NCBI GenBank assembly: GCA_026709535.1
Contig: JAPOST010000161.1
Span: 1 to 64,000 of the forward strand
DNA from: Rhodospirillaceae bacterium
Lineage (GTDB): Bacteria; Pseudomonadota; Alphaproteobacteria; Bin65
Direction: 5' to 3'
DNA: 64,000 bases
A program made the position numbers and the translations under genes. Positions within the stretch are counted from its first letter, which is position 1, and every line of letters starts with the position of its first letter. Below the pieces are notes generated by a model. The model was not told the origin of the DNA, did not search any database, and worked only from the letters and a program-made list of their open reading frames with translations. Below are positions 1 through 13,991 of this stretch, in pieces.

Positions 1-1
1 T

Positions 2-529
2 CTAGTTTCCTCTCCACCGTATCTGACGGATCGGCGCGTCAAGCGCAACAACGCCAGGACCGCCCTTCATGACCATGGCCGCCAGAACGGCAATGACCAG
101 CGTCTCCTTGGAGAAGAAGTCTGGGTAGATAACCAAGCCGATCACCAGAGCCATGACAAACAAGACGGCTGCTGCAAACCGCGATGCCAGACCGAGCATC
201 AATAGGATAGGAATAAAGCTTTCAGCCCAGATGACCGGATGCATCAAAATGTTGTGAACCCATTCCGGTATCGCGTGGCCGAAGTACTTGTACTCAGCGA
301 AGACAAACTCCTGATTGCTCTTGATCGTCCACGGCAACGGTATGCTCATGAAGCCGATATCTATCTTCTGATCGACACGGGTCAGAGCAGATCGGAAAAA
401 GAATAAGCCGACCGCGAACCGGGCGCCTAATGCAAGTAACGAATAAGGGATAAACTCGAATAGGCGAAAGAAACGCTGAACCAGACCGTCAAATCCCTTT
501 TCCTTCAGCTGTGTCTCTTTCATTCGCAT
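2..529 (-). CDS. DoxX-family membrane protein (start set at MRMKETQ; the ORF track extends to 658)
   Basis: Protein LLALGARFAVGLFFFRSALTRVD...HPVIWAESFIPILLMLGLASRFAAAVLFVMALVIG is DoxX-like; it is the last gene of the bufferin-type locus. Confidence 0.8.
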   Translation of the reverse strand: MRMKETQLKEKGFDGLVQRFFRLFEFIPYSLLALGARFAVGLFFFRSALTRVDQKIDIGFMSIPLPWTIKSNQEFVFAEYKYFGHAIPEWVHNILMHPVIWAESFIPILLMLGLASRFAAAVLFVMALVIGLVIYPDFFSKETLVIAVLAAMVMKGGPGVVALDAPIRQIRWRGN

Positions 530-575
530 AGATGCTCGCTCTATTTTTGCTGAAATGATGCTTTTGCGTGCGGTT

Positions 576-1340
576 TCAGGCCAATTCCGCCGTCCGCGTG
601 AATTCAGCACGGAAAGTACCGCGCCCCAAATGTCCGCCCAAGGCGGTGGCGAGGTCAAAGCATTCCTCCGCCTTGGCGCCCGCAGTAGCTGCCGCGCCCA
701 ATGTCATACCAGCCGCGAGAGCCTGAGCAAATATGAAATCACCAGGCGACAACAAGGTCACACTCACCTCGGCGTCTGGCCGGAGTATCAGCACTTGTTG
801 CGCCCCTTCCGGCGATGGATTGGGCAGAACATCGGCCCCCCACAGATCCCAGACCGGCCAGCCAGACGACATCAAGCGCGCACTAGGATGGAGGGTCAGT
901 TGAAGGTTGCCGCAGTCTTCTGGATCAAGATCGGCCAGATCCTCCGGTTGAAGCGACTCAGCATCCGCCTCGAAATATGCTTCATTCACCGCCCATTCTA
1001 CCCGGGCCAGATCAGGAAGGAACGGCAGTTCGCCGACTGCGAGTTCGAAATCTTCCAGGAACGTAGCGAAGTCGGCGCCATACCTGTAAAGCGGCGGTTC
1101 CTGCGGAGGATGTTCTGCGATAAAACGACTGGCCAAGACGATAAAATTCTCGTCGCCCACTAGTGTGTGTATTGTCGGAAACGCGGCTTCCAGCACTCCC
1201 GTCAGCGATGCGAAAATATTGTTCCGATAAATGCCGAATCGATGCGCGTTCTCCATACGGTCTCCGCCGAGCGCTGCCGAGACGCGCATGTCACTGCCGA
1301 GCAATTCGGCGCCGAAGGCTGCTTGAAGGTCACGCAACAT
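576..1340 (-). CDS. DUF2063-type putative DNA-binding/partner protein (BufC-like)
   Basis: [14 protein letters not shown]...[33 protein letters not shown] is the DUF2063 N-terminal signature. It directly follows a DUF692 gene and overlaps it by a few bases. Confidence 0.85.
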   Translation of the reverse strand: MLRDLQAAFGAELLGSDMRVSAALGGDRMENAHRFGIYRNNIFASLTGVLEAAFPTIHTLVGDENFIVLASRFIAEHPPQEPPLYRYGADFATFLEDFELAVGELPFLPDLARVEWAVNEAYFEADAESLQPEDLADLDPEDCGNLQLTLHPSARLMSSGWPVWDLWGADVLPNPSPEGAQQVLILRPDAEVSVTLLSPGDFIFAQALAAGMTLGAAATAGAKAEECFDLATALGGHLGRGTFRAEFTRTAELA

Positions 1341-2238
1341 TGACAAGCATCTTGTTGGCTGCAACGAGTTGATCAAGAGCGGCTTGGGCTTTCGCCGCTT
1401 CACCCAACAGCACGTCTAAAGCGGGCAGGTTCAGATCCCATTCCATCAACACCGGCTTGGGACCGATCCGCTCAAGGGCTTCGTCCAGCAAGTTCCAGAC
1501 CACGTCCTTCACGGGCGATCCATGATCGTCAATCAAAACGGGATGGCCGTCCCATTCCGAGTCGGAATGGCCGGCAACGTGGATTTCGCCAACCAGCGCA
1601 CCCGGCACGGCATTCAGGAAATCCCTTGGATCGTATCCATGATTCCGACTACTGACGTAGACATTATTGACGTCGAGTAACAAGCCACAACCGCTTCGCC
1701 GCGCCGTCTCCGCGCAGAACTCCCATTCCGGAATCGTTGATTGAGCAAAGGTTACGTAGGATGATGGGTTCTCGATCAGAACCTGCATCCCCAAGGCCTC
1801 CTGAGCTTGGCTTATATTGCGCACCAGTATGTCCAGCGCTTCCTCAGTATAGGGGAGTGGCAGCAGATCGTTAAGATAGACACCGCCGGCAGTGCTCCAT
1901 GACATGTGTTCCGAAACCAGACTCGGCTGGAACCTGTCGACCAGGGAGCGCAGCCGTTTCAGATGTTCGAAGTCCAACCCTTCCGCACTGCCAAGAGACA
2001 GCCCGACGCCGTGGCAGCTCAAGGGATAGTTTCGACGAATTGTTTCGAGAGTCGCGAGCCGAGACCCGCCGGGACAAACATAGTTTTCGGAATGGACTTC
2101 CAGCCAAGCAACTCCTGGCTGGTCTTTCAGGAACTCGCCAAAGTGGATGTGACGCAGACCGATCCCGGCCGCAACTGGAACCGGATAGCTTTCGAATTCA
2201 GTTGTCAGGGGCGTGCCGACGGAGGTCATGGCAATCAA
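1330..2238 (-). CDS. DUF692 multinuclear non-heme iron enzyme (BufB-like)
   Basis: [13 protein letters not shown]...WLEVHSENY...[11 protein letters not shown]...LVSEHMSW...[16 protein letters not shown]...GEIHVAGH matches the metal-ligand motifs of the DUF692/MNIO family. Confidence 0.92.
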   Translation of the reverse strand: MIAMTSVGTPLTTEFESYPVPVAAGIGLRHIHFGEFLKDQPGVAWLEVHSENYVCPGGSRLATLETIRRNYPLSCHGVGLSLGSAEGLDFEHLKRLRSLVDRFQPSLVSEHMSWSTAGGVYLNDLLPLPYTEEALDILVRNISQAQEALGMQVLIENPSSYVTFAQSTIPEWEFCAETARRSGCGLLLDVNNVYVSSRNHGYDPRDFLNAVPGALVGEIHVAGHSDSEWDGHPVLIDDHGSPVKDVVWNLLDEALERIGPKPVLMEWDLNLPALDVLLGEAAKAQAALDQLVAANKMLVNVA

Positions 2239-2338
2239 AGGTCAGCAACGAAACAGTCTCCTAACGAGCAATAGTCAAGGCCCAAACAAACAGTACTATA
2301 GCTGCCCGAACGCTTGATCGACAGTGTCAAGATGGGCT

Positions 2339-2368
2339 GCCCCGGCCGCGCTATCGCGTGGCCGGGGC
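2339..2368 (-). promoter_or_regulatory. Strong intercistronic hairpin between the bufferin precursor gene and the DUF692 gene
   Basis: GCCCCGGCC (2339-2347) and GGCCGGGGC (2360-2368) form a perfect 9-bp GC stem with a 12-nt loop. No T tract follows on the minus strand. Confidence 0.6.
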
Positions 2369-2381
2369 GATAATACGCGCG

Positions 2382-2678
2382 TTAACTGGACTTCTTCTTC
2401 GGATTGACACCCTTGAACGGCTTCAGGCTACCTCCAGCTTCTGTGCATGCAGCGGCCGAGGAAACGCCCTTCCACTCGCCGCCGTCATAGCTGACCTTCG
2501 ACTGACCGGCGCAGCTGTGCGTGCCGGCGGCGTTGCCGCAATCGTTTTCACCTGCTTTCGAGATACCATAGCACTTTACCTTGCCGGCCATCGCCGGAGA
2601 GGCGGTGGTGACGGCGGCAAAGGAAACCGCACCAGCAACGGCAGCAGCAATGGTCAAAGCTTTACTCGTCTTCATCAT
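2382..2678 (-). CDS. DUF2282 bufferin-type RiPP precursor with signal peptide
   Basis: N-terminal signal peptide (MMKTSKALTIAAAVAGAVSFAAVTTASPAMA) followed by CYGISKAGENDCGNAAGTHSCAGQSK...ACTEAGGSL with four Cys, upstream of DUF692/DUF2063 genes. Confidence 0.9.
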   Translation of the reverse strand: MMKTSKALTIAAAVAGAVSFAAVTTASPAMAGKVKCYGISKAGENDCGNAAGTHSCAGQSKVSYDGGEWKGVSSAAACTEAGGSLKPFKGVNPKKKSS

Positions 2679-2924
2679 AACTCCTCAATTCAGGGATGGT
2701 TGTGCGACAGATAGCTTACCTAACGTCTGTCACGATCCTTGCCCACTCAATCGAAATCACAAGAACGTGGCAACAACTTTACCGGTTTAAGGTCATTTCT
2801 CCAACTGTTGAAAAAATGGCCCCATGAGTCAGACCAGCCCCTCCCCTTGACTAAACATGCTTCCAAGTGGATTGATTTGTGTTTGGGCGCAAGCGCCGCG
2901 CGTAGTTTTGGGAAACCGAGTTCA

Positions 2925-3330
2925 TCATGCTCGCACGCGGACGATCTCTCGCAGCCGCTCGCGAACACGCTCATAGAGACTGGTACGGCAACATCCCGGT
3001 CAACTTCGAGGGTAACGACTACGGCATAAGCGATCGGACCATCCAGTCCACCGGCTGCTGATGGGCACGAGACATCAAGAACGCCATTGCCGTCATCAAC
3101 GAATTCTAAGGGGTCTTCGCCTTCCCAGTTCTGGTGATAGACGGTACCTTTGCCGAGTGCATTGTGCGACGGCTGGTGCTTCACGTTGCTGGCGCCTGTA
3201 GAGATTTTCTTGTCGCCGCTGGAGCCAGCCTTGAACGCCACAAGGCGGTACATGCGATGCGAATGCGTGATAGGCGTCAGCCACGCGATTGCGGTTGCCG
3301 AGGTTGTCCATCACGGCCCCATCCCCCGAG
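2925..3330 (-). pseudogene. C-terminal remnant of an S8/subtilisin-type peptidase
   Basis: Frame 1 reads SATAIAWLTPITHSHRMYRLVAFKAG...LGKGTVYHQNWEGEDPLEFVDDGNGVLDVSCPSAAGGLDGPIAYAVVVTLEVDRDVAVPV. A frameshift near 2975-2985 then restores YERVRERLREIVRVRA-stop (stop at 2925-2927). The upstream part is lost. Confidence 0.55.
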
Positions 3331-3673
3331 CGCCAGCGAGGGCCTGCTCGACGGAGGCGCGGCGATGAAGGTCATGCTGCCCGCCTTCCATACCGTGCTG
3401 TCATCTACCCGGAGCCCGCGTAGGGTGAGCGGGGGTCAGATCCGCACCAGAGCCAAGCCTTGTGATCTTGCGCGGGTGCCGACCTTCGCCGGCGCGCAAC
3501 GGCCAGATGCCCCATCGCGTATGCGCGCAAGGGACGATTCACAATAAACCTCTTGCGCTTCAAATTGAGCTATCTTGCTCTAGAGCGGGTCATAAATGGC
3601 GGCATGGACAGCAATCCGCGGCGGACCAGCAATCCGATGATGGGTCAGCGGAGGTCGGCTACGTGGCCCGTCA

Positions 3674-7473
<3,800 letters not shown>

Positions 7474-7513
7474 ACATCCGGCTGTGTGGCCGGAAGTTGG
7501 TATCGAACCGGCA

Positions 7514-8452
7514 TCAGAAAATCCGGTCCATCATGCGTCCGAACCATGATCGGCCAGTGCTCTTCACGATCAATCGATCGGTCTTTGCTGGCGTCTTGGG
7601 CTGTCCACGGCTAAGGGTAGTTGTTATCCCAGTGGTGTTGATTGGACTTGATCGTTTGCCTTGTAACAGTGCGAGGCTGTCAGAATACCACCGGCTTTTC
7701 GGGAAGTTATGTCCCAATACCGCCGCGGTTCGCCGCGCCTCGTTACGAAGCCCCAGTGCAATATAGCTTTCGGTCATTCGATGCAGTGCTTCCGGCATGT
7801 GCCGCGATGTCTGGTATTCCTTGATGACGGTCTTGAACCGGTTGATGGCAGAAAGATACAGATCCTTCGACTGATAGAAGCGGCCAATCTCCATCTCATG
7901 GCCAGCCAGATGATCACTCAAGGCGGTCGCTTTCTGCCTCGAATCGACAGCATATTTTGAGGTCGGGTAACGTTCGGCGACGATCATGAATTCCGTATAG
8001 GCGCGGCGGGTGAAGTTCTGATCTCTCTTTGTGTCACGCACTTCCTCAAAATAGCTCAGCGCTTTCAGATAGTGGGCATAAGCCACGTCCTTGTGCGCCG
8101 GATGCAGACTCAGGAACCGATTCAGCGTCAAACGGGCAGTGTGGTATTCTTTGGCTTTGTAATACGCATAGGCTACCATCAACTGCGACCGTGCGGCCCA
8201 AGTGGAGTAGGGATGTTGCCGGTCCACCTCGCTAAAGTATTTGGCGGCCTGCTTGTAATCCCTTTTGCGCATCAGGTCCTGACCCTGACTGTAGAGCTGT
8301 TGGACCGTTCCCTCGATGTACGTATCGTCCGCTTTCGGACCAAATATATCCAGGTTGCTGCAGCCGCTGACCAAGGAAGCAGCCACAAGCGACGTTACGA
8401 TAGAGAGGCAAAGACGCGAACGGAAAATTTGGCGGGGTTCATTAGCAGTCAT
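7514..8452 (-). CDS. bamD: Outer membrane assembly lipoprotein BamD
   Basis: Lipobox LVSGC; TPR region DYKQAAKYFSEVDRQHPYSTWAARSQLMVAYAYYK. Confidence 0.95.
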   Translation of the reverse strand: MTANEPRQIFRSRLCLSIVTSLVAASLVSGCSNLDIFGPKADDTYIEGTVQQLYSQGQDLMRKRDYKQAAKYFSEVDRQHPYSTWAARSQLMVAYAYYKAKEYHTARLTLNRFLSLHPAHKDVAYAHYLKALSYFEEVRDTKRDQNFTRRAYTEFMIVAERYPTSKYAVDSRQKATALSDHLAGHEMEIGRFYQSKDLYLSAINRFKTVIKEYQTSRHMPEALHRMTESYIALGLRNEARRTAAVLGHNFPKSRWYSDSLALLQGKRSSPINTTGITTTLSRGQPKTPAKTDRLIVKSTGRSWFGRMMDRIF

Positions 8453-8634
8453 GGCAAAACGCTCTCATGCTAGGCACTGCGAAAGACATACTGCAGTTTT
8501 ATGATTGTAACTGTATGCCATACACGCCAGCCAAGACGCTACATGTCTTTCACCACGCAAGTCGAAGGCTCAGGAAGCCCATGGCGTTATAGTGACATGC
8601 TCGAAAGGAGCGGTAGAAGCCCGTCAGAGACGGT

Positions 8635-9624
8635 TCAGGCTTTCGCGGCAACCGCCTGGAGGTGTTCTTCCGTGCTTGCGCTAGCCACCGCTGACAGATC
8701 GCCTATCTCCACAAACCGCCAAGACGATTCGTCGGCAAAGAGGCTACGCAGCAACTGGTTGTTCAAGTCGTGGCCAGGCTTGTAGCCGTGGAAATGACCG
8801 ATAATCCGGGCGCCGGCAAGGCGAAGGTCACCCAGAGAATCAAGTAACTTGTGCCGAACGAATTCATCGTGAAACCGCAGGCCTTCCGGACTCAAGACCA
8901 CGTTGTCGTCAACGATCACCGCATTGCCCAGCGACCCGCCGCGGGCCAGGCCAGCTGCATGCAGCCCTTCAATTTCGCGACGGAAACCGAATGTTCGGGC
9001 AGGCGCCAAGTCGCGCCGGAAGGAACCGTCTGAAAGGTCAAAAGCCCGGAATTGTCGGCCGATCACGTCAGAGGCGAATTCGATTTCGATGCTGAACGTG
9101 CTGCCGCCACCCGGAATCAGCGCGGCTGATTTTTCCTCGTATCGAATGGATACCGGTTTTAGAATCTCTATCGCACGGCGCGGCGCGCTCAACTCTTGTA
9201 CGCCGACGCATTCGATCAAAAACGCGAACGGTTCCGAACTTCCATCCATGATCGGCAATTCTGGTCCATTGACCTCGACCACGATGTTGTCGACATCCAG
9301 ACCGGCCAGCGCCGCCATCAGATGCTCGACCGTGCCAACAGCTATGCCATCAGCGTTACCGATCGTCGTGCAAAAGCGCGTGTCCACCACATGATCCCAT
9401 CGCGCCGCAATCTCGGCGCCACGGGCGGCTACATCCGTCCGACGGAAAACGATTCCGGTATCGGCCTCTGCAGGGATGAGCGCCATACCGACATTCGAGC
9501 CCGAATGCAATCCGACACCAGCGCATGAGATCGTGTCTTTGAGGGTGGTTTGGTTCAACCAACCTCCCTGTGGCGAGTCGTTTAGTCGACGCAACCCTGA
9601 GTTTTCAATCGCTACCATTGGCAA
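8635..9624 (-). CDS. lpxC: UDP-3-O-acyl-N-acetylglucosamine deacetylase LpxC
   Basis: QTTLKDTISCAGVGLHSG; VEHLMAALAGLDVDN; ELPIMDGSSEPF; HKLLDSLGDLRLAG...GHFHGYKPGHDLNNQLL. Confidence 0.97.
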   Translation of the reverse strand: MPMVAIENSGLRRLNDSPQGGWLNQTTLKDTISCAGVGLHSGSNVGMALIPAEADTGIVFRRTDVAARGAEIAARWDHVVDTRFCTTIGNADGIAVGTVEHLMAALAGLDVDNIVVEVNGPELPIMDGSSEPFAFLIECVGVQELSAPRRAIEILKPVSIRYEEKSAALIPGGGSTFSIEIEFASDVIGRQFRAFDLSDGSFRRDLAPARTFGFRREIEGLHAAGLARGGSLGNAVIVDDNVVLSPEGLRFHDEFVRHKLLDSLGDLRLAGARIIGHFHGYKPGHDLNNQLLRSLFADESSWRFVEIGDLSAVASASTEEHLQAVAAKA

Positions 9625-9830
9625 TCATTTTTTCGTACTACTCTTAAAGTTGTTCTTGGATGAGCTTCCAATACCGCTGACGCCGCGGTGATTGAAGGCC
9701 GGGCGCTGGACACGATCTCAATGATAGAACGCTGCTTCCTTTGACTTATTGAGCAATAATTACTCATCGGCAGGTTCGATGTGCAAATCACTCTTTGTTA
9801 CGCCATATTACATCCCCCTACCGCATCGGA

Positions 9831-11567
9831 TCAATTCGCCTGACGGCGTAAAAATGCCGGTATTTCCAGAAGATCATCATCTGTCGTCATATCGACCTTA
9901 CTGGTGACCAAGCGAATTCCGTTGTCAATTTGGGGCTTGGCGGCAGCATCTTCTTCAGAATTGTCCTCCACTTCGTCGCTAACGCGGTCGTTTTGCTGAG
10001 CACCGTTCTGGTCCGCCGATGGTTTCTTGCGGCGGTTGAGCAAGAAGGAAAACATGGAGGCCCGCGTGCCTGCAATCGCTTCCTCCTTCTCGGCTGGTGC
10101 CGGTTCATGCTTGATGCCTTCTTTGGAGCAGGTTTCATAACGCGGCTCTGGACGCAGTGCGAGTTGCGGTCGCGTATCCTGGATAATCTGTCCGGTCTCT
10201 GCCGATGGAAGCATGGTAACAGTTCCCTTGCGTTGGCCGTTCAGCGACTCAACCGCAGCTTCTTCGGTCGATAATCCTTCAGACAGGATGCCGGTCGCCG
10301 CTTCAACCTCATGATGCGAGATGGCATGGATATGATTTTCTTCTTCAGCCGTGTCGGCCGCCGCTTCGGAAAACATGTCGGACTGGGTGGAATCGTCAGG
10401 TTGCTCGCTGGAGTCTGCAATCTCAGACGCCGCGACCTGCGGCGGCGCTTGGGTTTCAATGGTTTCGACCGGGTAATCGGAGACCTGATCCAGCAAGGGG
10501 TCGTGCTCTATTTCGTGCGCGGCCGCCGGTTTGAGAAGCTTGACATCGGTTGGCCACTGCATCGCTGTCGTCGCGCTTTCGATACCAGTCGCGAATACCG
10601 ACACCCTGATTTTACCTTGAAGTTCCCGATCGAAAGCGGACCCGAAGACGATGTTGGCTGTCGGATCAACCTCGTCACGAACACGGTTGGCGGCGTCGTT
10701 GACCTCGTAGAGTGTCAGGTCGGGGCCGCCGGAGATATTGATCAGCAGACCGCGGGCACCTTTGATGGAAATTTCATCAAGCAGGGGATTGGCGATTGCC
10801 GCTTCCGCCGCCTTGATGGCGCGACCTTCGCCGTCTGCTTCGCCGACGCCCATCATGGCCTTGCCCATTTCGGACATGACAGTGCGAACGTCCGCGAAGT
10901 CCAGATTGATGAGCCCGGGCAGGACCATCAAGCCGGTGATGCTGCGGACGCCCGAAACCAATACGTCATCCGCCATCCGGGCTGCATCGGCAAAGGTCGT
11001 GTGCTCGTCGACGACCTCGAACAAGTTCTGGTTGGGGATGATGATCAAGGTATCGACGACATTCTGCAGTTCCTGCAGCCCTTCTTCTGCCAAGCGCATC
11101 CGCCGAGACCCTTCAAAATTAAAGGGCATGGTTACGATGCCGACAGTCAGAATGTTATTGTCGCGCGCCGAACGGGCAACCACCGGCGCTGCGCCTGTTC
11201 CAGTGCCACCGCCGAAACCGGCGGTGATGAAGACAATGTGATTGCCCTGAAGATGCTGTGCAATCTGGTCAATCTCTTCCTCCGCTGAAGCTCGGCCGAT
11301 TTCCGGCCGACAACCTGCACCAAGTCCTTCAGTGGATTTCAGTCCCAACTGAATTTGGCTGTCGCATTTAGATTCGGCAAGTGATTGAGCGTCGGTGTTG
11401 GCCACGACATATTTTACGCCTTCGATATTGGCGTTCAGCATGTTGTTGACGGCATTGCAGCCAGCGCCGCCAATACCGAAGACCAAAACATGAGGACGCA
11501 GATGAGGAAGAGTTTGAGGCATGGATAGGTTGAGAGTCATGATGGCCTCCTGAGTGGGAAACGACAA
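9831..11567 (-). CDS. ftsZ: Cell division protein FtsZ
   Basis: [15 protein letters not shown]; tubulin signature GGGTGTGA; C-terminal peptide [13 protein letters not shown]. Confidence 0.98.
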   Translation of the reverse strand: MSFPTQEAIMTLNLSMPQTLPHLRPHVLVFGIGGAGCNAVNNMLNANIEGVKYVVANTDAQSLAESKCDSQIQLGLKSTEGLGAGCRPEIGRASAEEEIDQIAQHLQGNHIVFITAGFGGGTGTGAAPVVARSARDNNILTVGIVTMPFNFEGSRRMRLAEEGLQELQNVVDTLIIIPNQNLFEVVDEHTTFADAARMADDVLVSGVRSITGLMVLPGLINLDFADVRTVMSEMGKAMMGVGEADGEGRAIKAAEAAIANPLLDEISIKGARGLLINISGGPDLTLYEVNDAANRVRDEVDPTANIVFGSAFDRELQGKIRVSVFATGIESATTAMQWPTDVKLLKPAAAHEIEHDPLLDQVSDYPVETIETQAPPQVAASEIADSSEQPDDSTQSDMFSEAAADTAEEENHIHAISHHEVEAATGILSEGLSTEEAAVESLNGQRKGTVTMLPSAETGQIIQDTRPQLALRPEPRYETCSKEGIKHEPAPAEKEEAIAGTRASMFSFLLNRRKKPSADQNGAQQNDRVSDEVEDNSEEDAAAKPQIDNGIRLVTSKVDMTTDDDLLEIPAFLRRQAN

Positions 11568-11613
11568 AATCGGGATTGGTTAGGTCTGGAGAAAGAGAGG
11601 TTGAGACAGTTCA

Positions 11614-12903
11614 TCAGAGATGCTCCCTCAGCCAGCCGCCTAAACGGCCAAAGACTCCAGACGTCGCGCTACGTGACTGGGCAGCGGCGAGTGCGCCTAA
11701 GGCGCTGCCCAGTCCGGCCGTATCAGTCCGGGTTTCAGCGGCGAAACAGAGCAAACCTGTGCACGTGGTATAGGCTTGGCTGGTGGCCGTTTCGGCAAGG
11801 CCGTCCAAGGGCAGAGCTCGGCCAATCCAGACCTTGCTGTCGAAAATTGAACCAGCGAGTTCAGGGACACCTCTCAGTTGACAGGCGCCGCCGGTCAATA
11901 CTACGCGGCGACTGTCTTTCGTCAGATATGGTGTGTCTCGTAGCCGGCTGCGCACCAATTCCAGCGTTTCTTCCAGCCGCGGTCGGATAATGCCGGTCAG
12001 CAGGCTTTTGGGCGCTGGTTGTGGCGGGGCATCCGAATGGGCACCAAGACACGGGATGTCGATGATCGCGCTGTCGTCCGCCGACGAGCGCATCGCGTTG
12101 CCGAAACGAATCTTCAGATTTTCTGCCTGTTCGATTGGGGTCGACAAGCCATGGGCCAGGTCATTCGTCACCTGCTGCCCGCCAACCGGGATACAGTCGG
12201 CAAAGACGATCTCGCCATCCTGAAAGACGGCAACGCTCGTGACGCCGGCGCCCATATCGATTACAGTTGCGCCAAGGTTTCGCTCGTCTTCTCCCAAGGT
12301 TGCCAGTCCAGCGGCATAGGGCGCCAATACGAAATGGTCGATTTTCAGGTGACAGCCGCGGATACAGGCTGCCAGGTTACGGATAGGTCCAGATTCGGCG
12401 GTCACAGTATAGATTTCGGCACCCAAGATTTTGCCGAACAGACCATGCGGGTCCCGGATCCCCCGCGCATCGTCAAGCCGGAAGCCCACAGGAATGGCAT
12501 GAATCAGTTCGCGATCAATCACGTTGTCAACGGAGTGCCCGCGGCGCAGGATACGTTTGATGTCAGTCGATCCGACCTCGCCGTTTACCGTCGGCACTTC
12601 AAACGACATGATTTCTGATTTGGGTCGACCGCAGCTGACAGAGGCGATCACCGATTTCACCGTTTCGCCCGTCATGTTTTCGGCGATATGGACAGTGTTG
12701 GCGATCGCGTCACGAGCCGAATCCATATCCACAACAGTGCCTCGCAGCATGCCGCGCATGTCGCATTTTCCGATGCCGACAACACGCAATTGCCCGGCTG
12801 CCTGAGCTTGAGCAATCAGGCACGTCACCTTGCTAGTGCCGATATCCAGCGCCACAATCAACTGGTTTCGGTTTGGTGCAGATGTACCGTTCAGACTGGC
12901 CAT
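11614..12903 (-). CDS. ftsA: Cell division protein FtsA
   Basis: LIVALDIGTSKVTCLIAQ; VIDMGAGVTSVAVFQDGEIVFADCIPVGGQQVTNDLA. Confidence 0.97.
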   Translation of the reverse strand: MASLNGTSAPNRNQLIVALDIGTSKVTCLIAQAQAAGQLRVVGIGKCDMRGMLRGTVVDMDSARDAIANTVHIAENMTGETVKSVIASVSCGRPKSEIMSFEVPTVNGEVGSTDIKRILRRGHSVDNVIDRELIHAIPVGFRLDDARGIRDPHGLFGKILGAEIYTVTAESGPIRNLAACIRGCHLKIDHFVLAPYAAGLATLGEDERNLGATVIDMGAGVTSVAVFQDGEIVFADCIPVGGQQVTNDLAHGLSTPIEQAENLKIRFGNAMRSSADDSAIIDIPCLGAHSDAPPQPAPKSLLTGIIRPRLEETLELVRSRLRDTPYLTKDSRRVVLTGGACQLRGVPELAGSIFDSKVWIGRALPLDGLAETATSQAYTTCTGLLCFAAETRTDTAGLGSALGALAAAQSRSATSGVFGRLGGWLREHL

Positions 12904-12905
12904 GT

Positions 12906-13991
12906 TTAGGTTGTCCTGCCACTCCGGTAACCTGAATGGCCGCCGCCTTCACGGCTACTTTTTTCCATCACCGGGCCGGGTTTGCGGATGACGAAATCGA
13001 ATCTTGTCCGCATATCGAACCCAAGCGCGCCCTTTGCCAAAAGCTCGTGAGTCTTGTTGAGCGCAGCAAACCGGTGCCAAGCGGCGTCTGGGCGGCGTTC
13101 CGGCAATTTCAAGAAGGCACCATTGTCAAATGTCAGATCCCATCGGCGCTGTCCCTTGCGCGTCGCCGAAACGACCCGGTCGGCAAGAACAGGACGGGAA
13201 CGCAGAATTTTCAGCAGCGCCGCGGCCGCAACCGGAGCGCCCTTTCCTTTGATTAGCAGTTTCCCTTGATGATCCGCCGCAGCGTCAACGTCGATGACAT
13301 CACCGGTGCTTGCGACAAGCTGCATGCGACCATCATTTTGGTAGCGCGCAATGGCCGTGTGTTCCCGGATGCGGATGAAGAGAACGTTGGGCCAGCGTCT
13401 CTCAATGGCTGCGTCACTGATCCATGGCAGCGCGCGCAAGCGGCGACGCAGGGCGGCAATGCCAATTCCGGTCAGGGCGGCGCCGCGGTCCAGACCCAAA
13501 ACCGAAGACAGCGCTTTCCGCGACGTCCGATGGCGGCCAACGACATAGACGTGCTCCAGCCTCAGACCCAGCGCCGCTTGGAATGCCTCTCGCGCGTCGC
13601 TGGCGCCCTGATCCACGACGGCAATTGTTGAATCCAGGTGACCACTCTGCCAAAGCCAAACCGGAAAGCCAAACAGAGCAAGCAGGGTAGCAAGGCGAAA
13701 GGCGACTCCGGTGTGCTTGCGAAGCTGATCCCCAGCAATACGCAGCGGTCGCCATCGAGCCCGGCGGATGCGCCGCGGCGGACGCTCGCCAGCTGCAATA
13801 GAACCCGACATCGTGGTTGACGGCGCATCAATGACAGCGGGATCCGACTTGTGATGATTGGCGTCGCAATCGTCATTCTGGCTTGGAACTGTTGCAGCAG
13901 CCTTGGCAATAATGGCGGCCGCGCTGATGTCGGCGCCGCTTTCGCGATCCTGCGCCTTGCGTGAATTCTTGCTGAGGTTCAAGCGTCGCAT
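12906..13991 (-). CDS. ftsQ: Cell division protein FtsQ
   Basis: POTRA-like LEHVYVVGRHRTSRKALSSVLGLDRGAAL...LPWISDAAIERRWPNVLFIRIREHTAIARY, in the ddl-ftsQ-ftsA order. Confidence 0.93.
   Translation of the reverse strand: MRRLNLSKNSRKAQDRESGADISAAAIIAKAAATVPSQNDDCDANHHKSDPAVIDAPSTTMSGSIAAGERPPRRIRRARWRPLRIAGDQLRKHTGVAFRLATLLALFGFPVWLWQSGHLDSTIAVVDQGASDAREAFQAALGLRLEHVYVVGRHRTSRKALSSVLGLDRGAALTGIGIAALRRRLRALPWISDAAIERRWPNVLFIRIREHTAIARYQNDGRMQLVASTGDVIDVDAAADHQGKLLIKGKGAPVAAAALLKILRSRPVLADRVVSATRKGQRRWDLTFDNGAFLKLPERRPDAAWHRFAALNKTHELLAKGALGFDMRTRFDFVIRKPGPVMEKSSREGGGHSGYRSGRTT

Noticed and set aside
10311-11288. 325-aa + strand ORF antisense to ftsZ
   Set aside because: Shadow ORF; ftsZ is certain.
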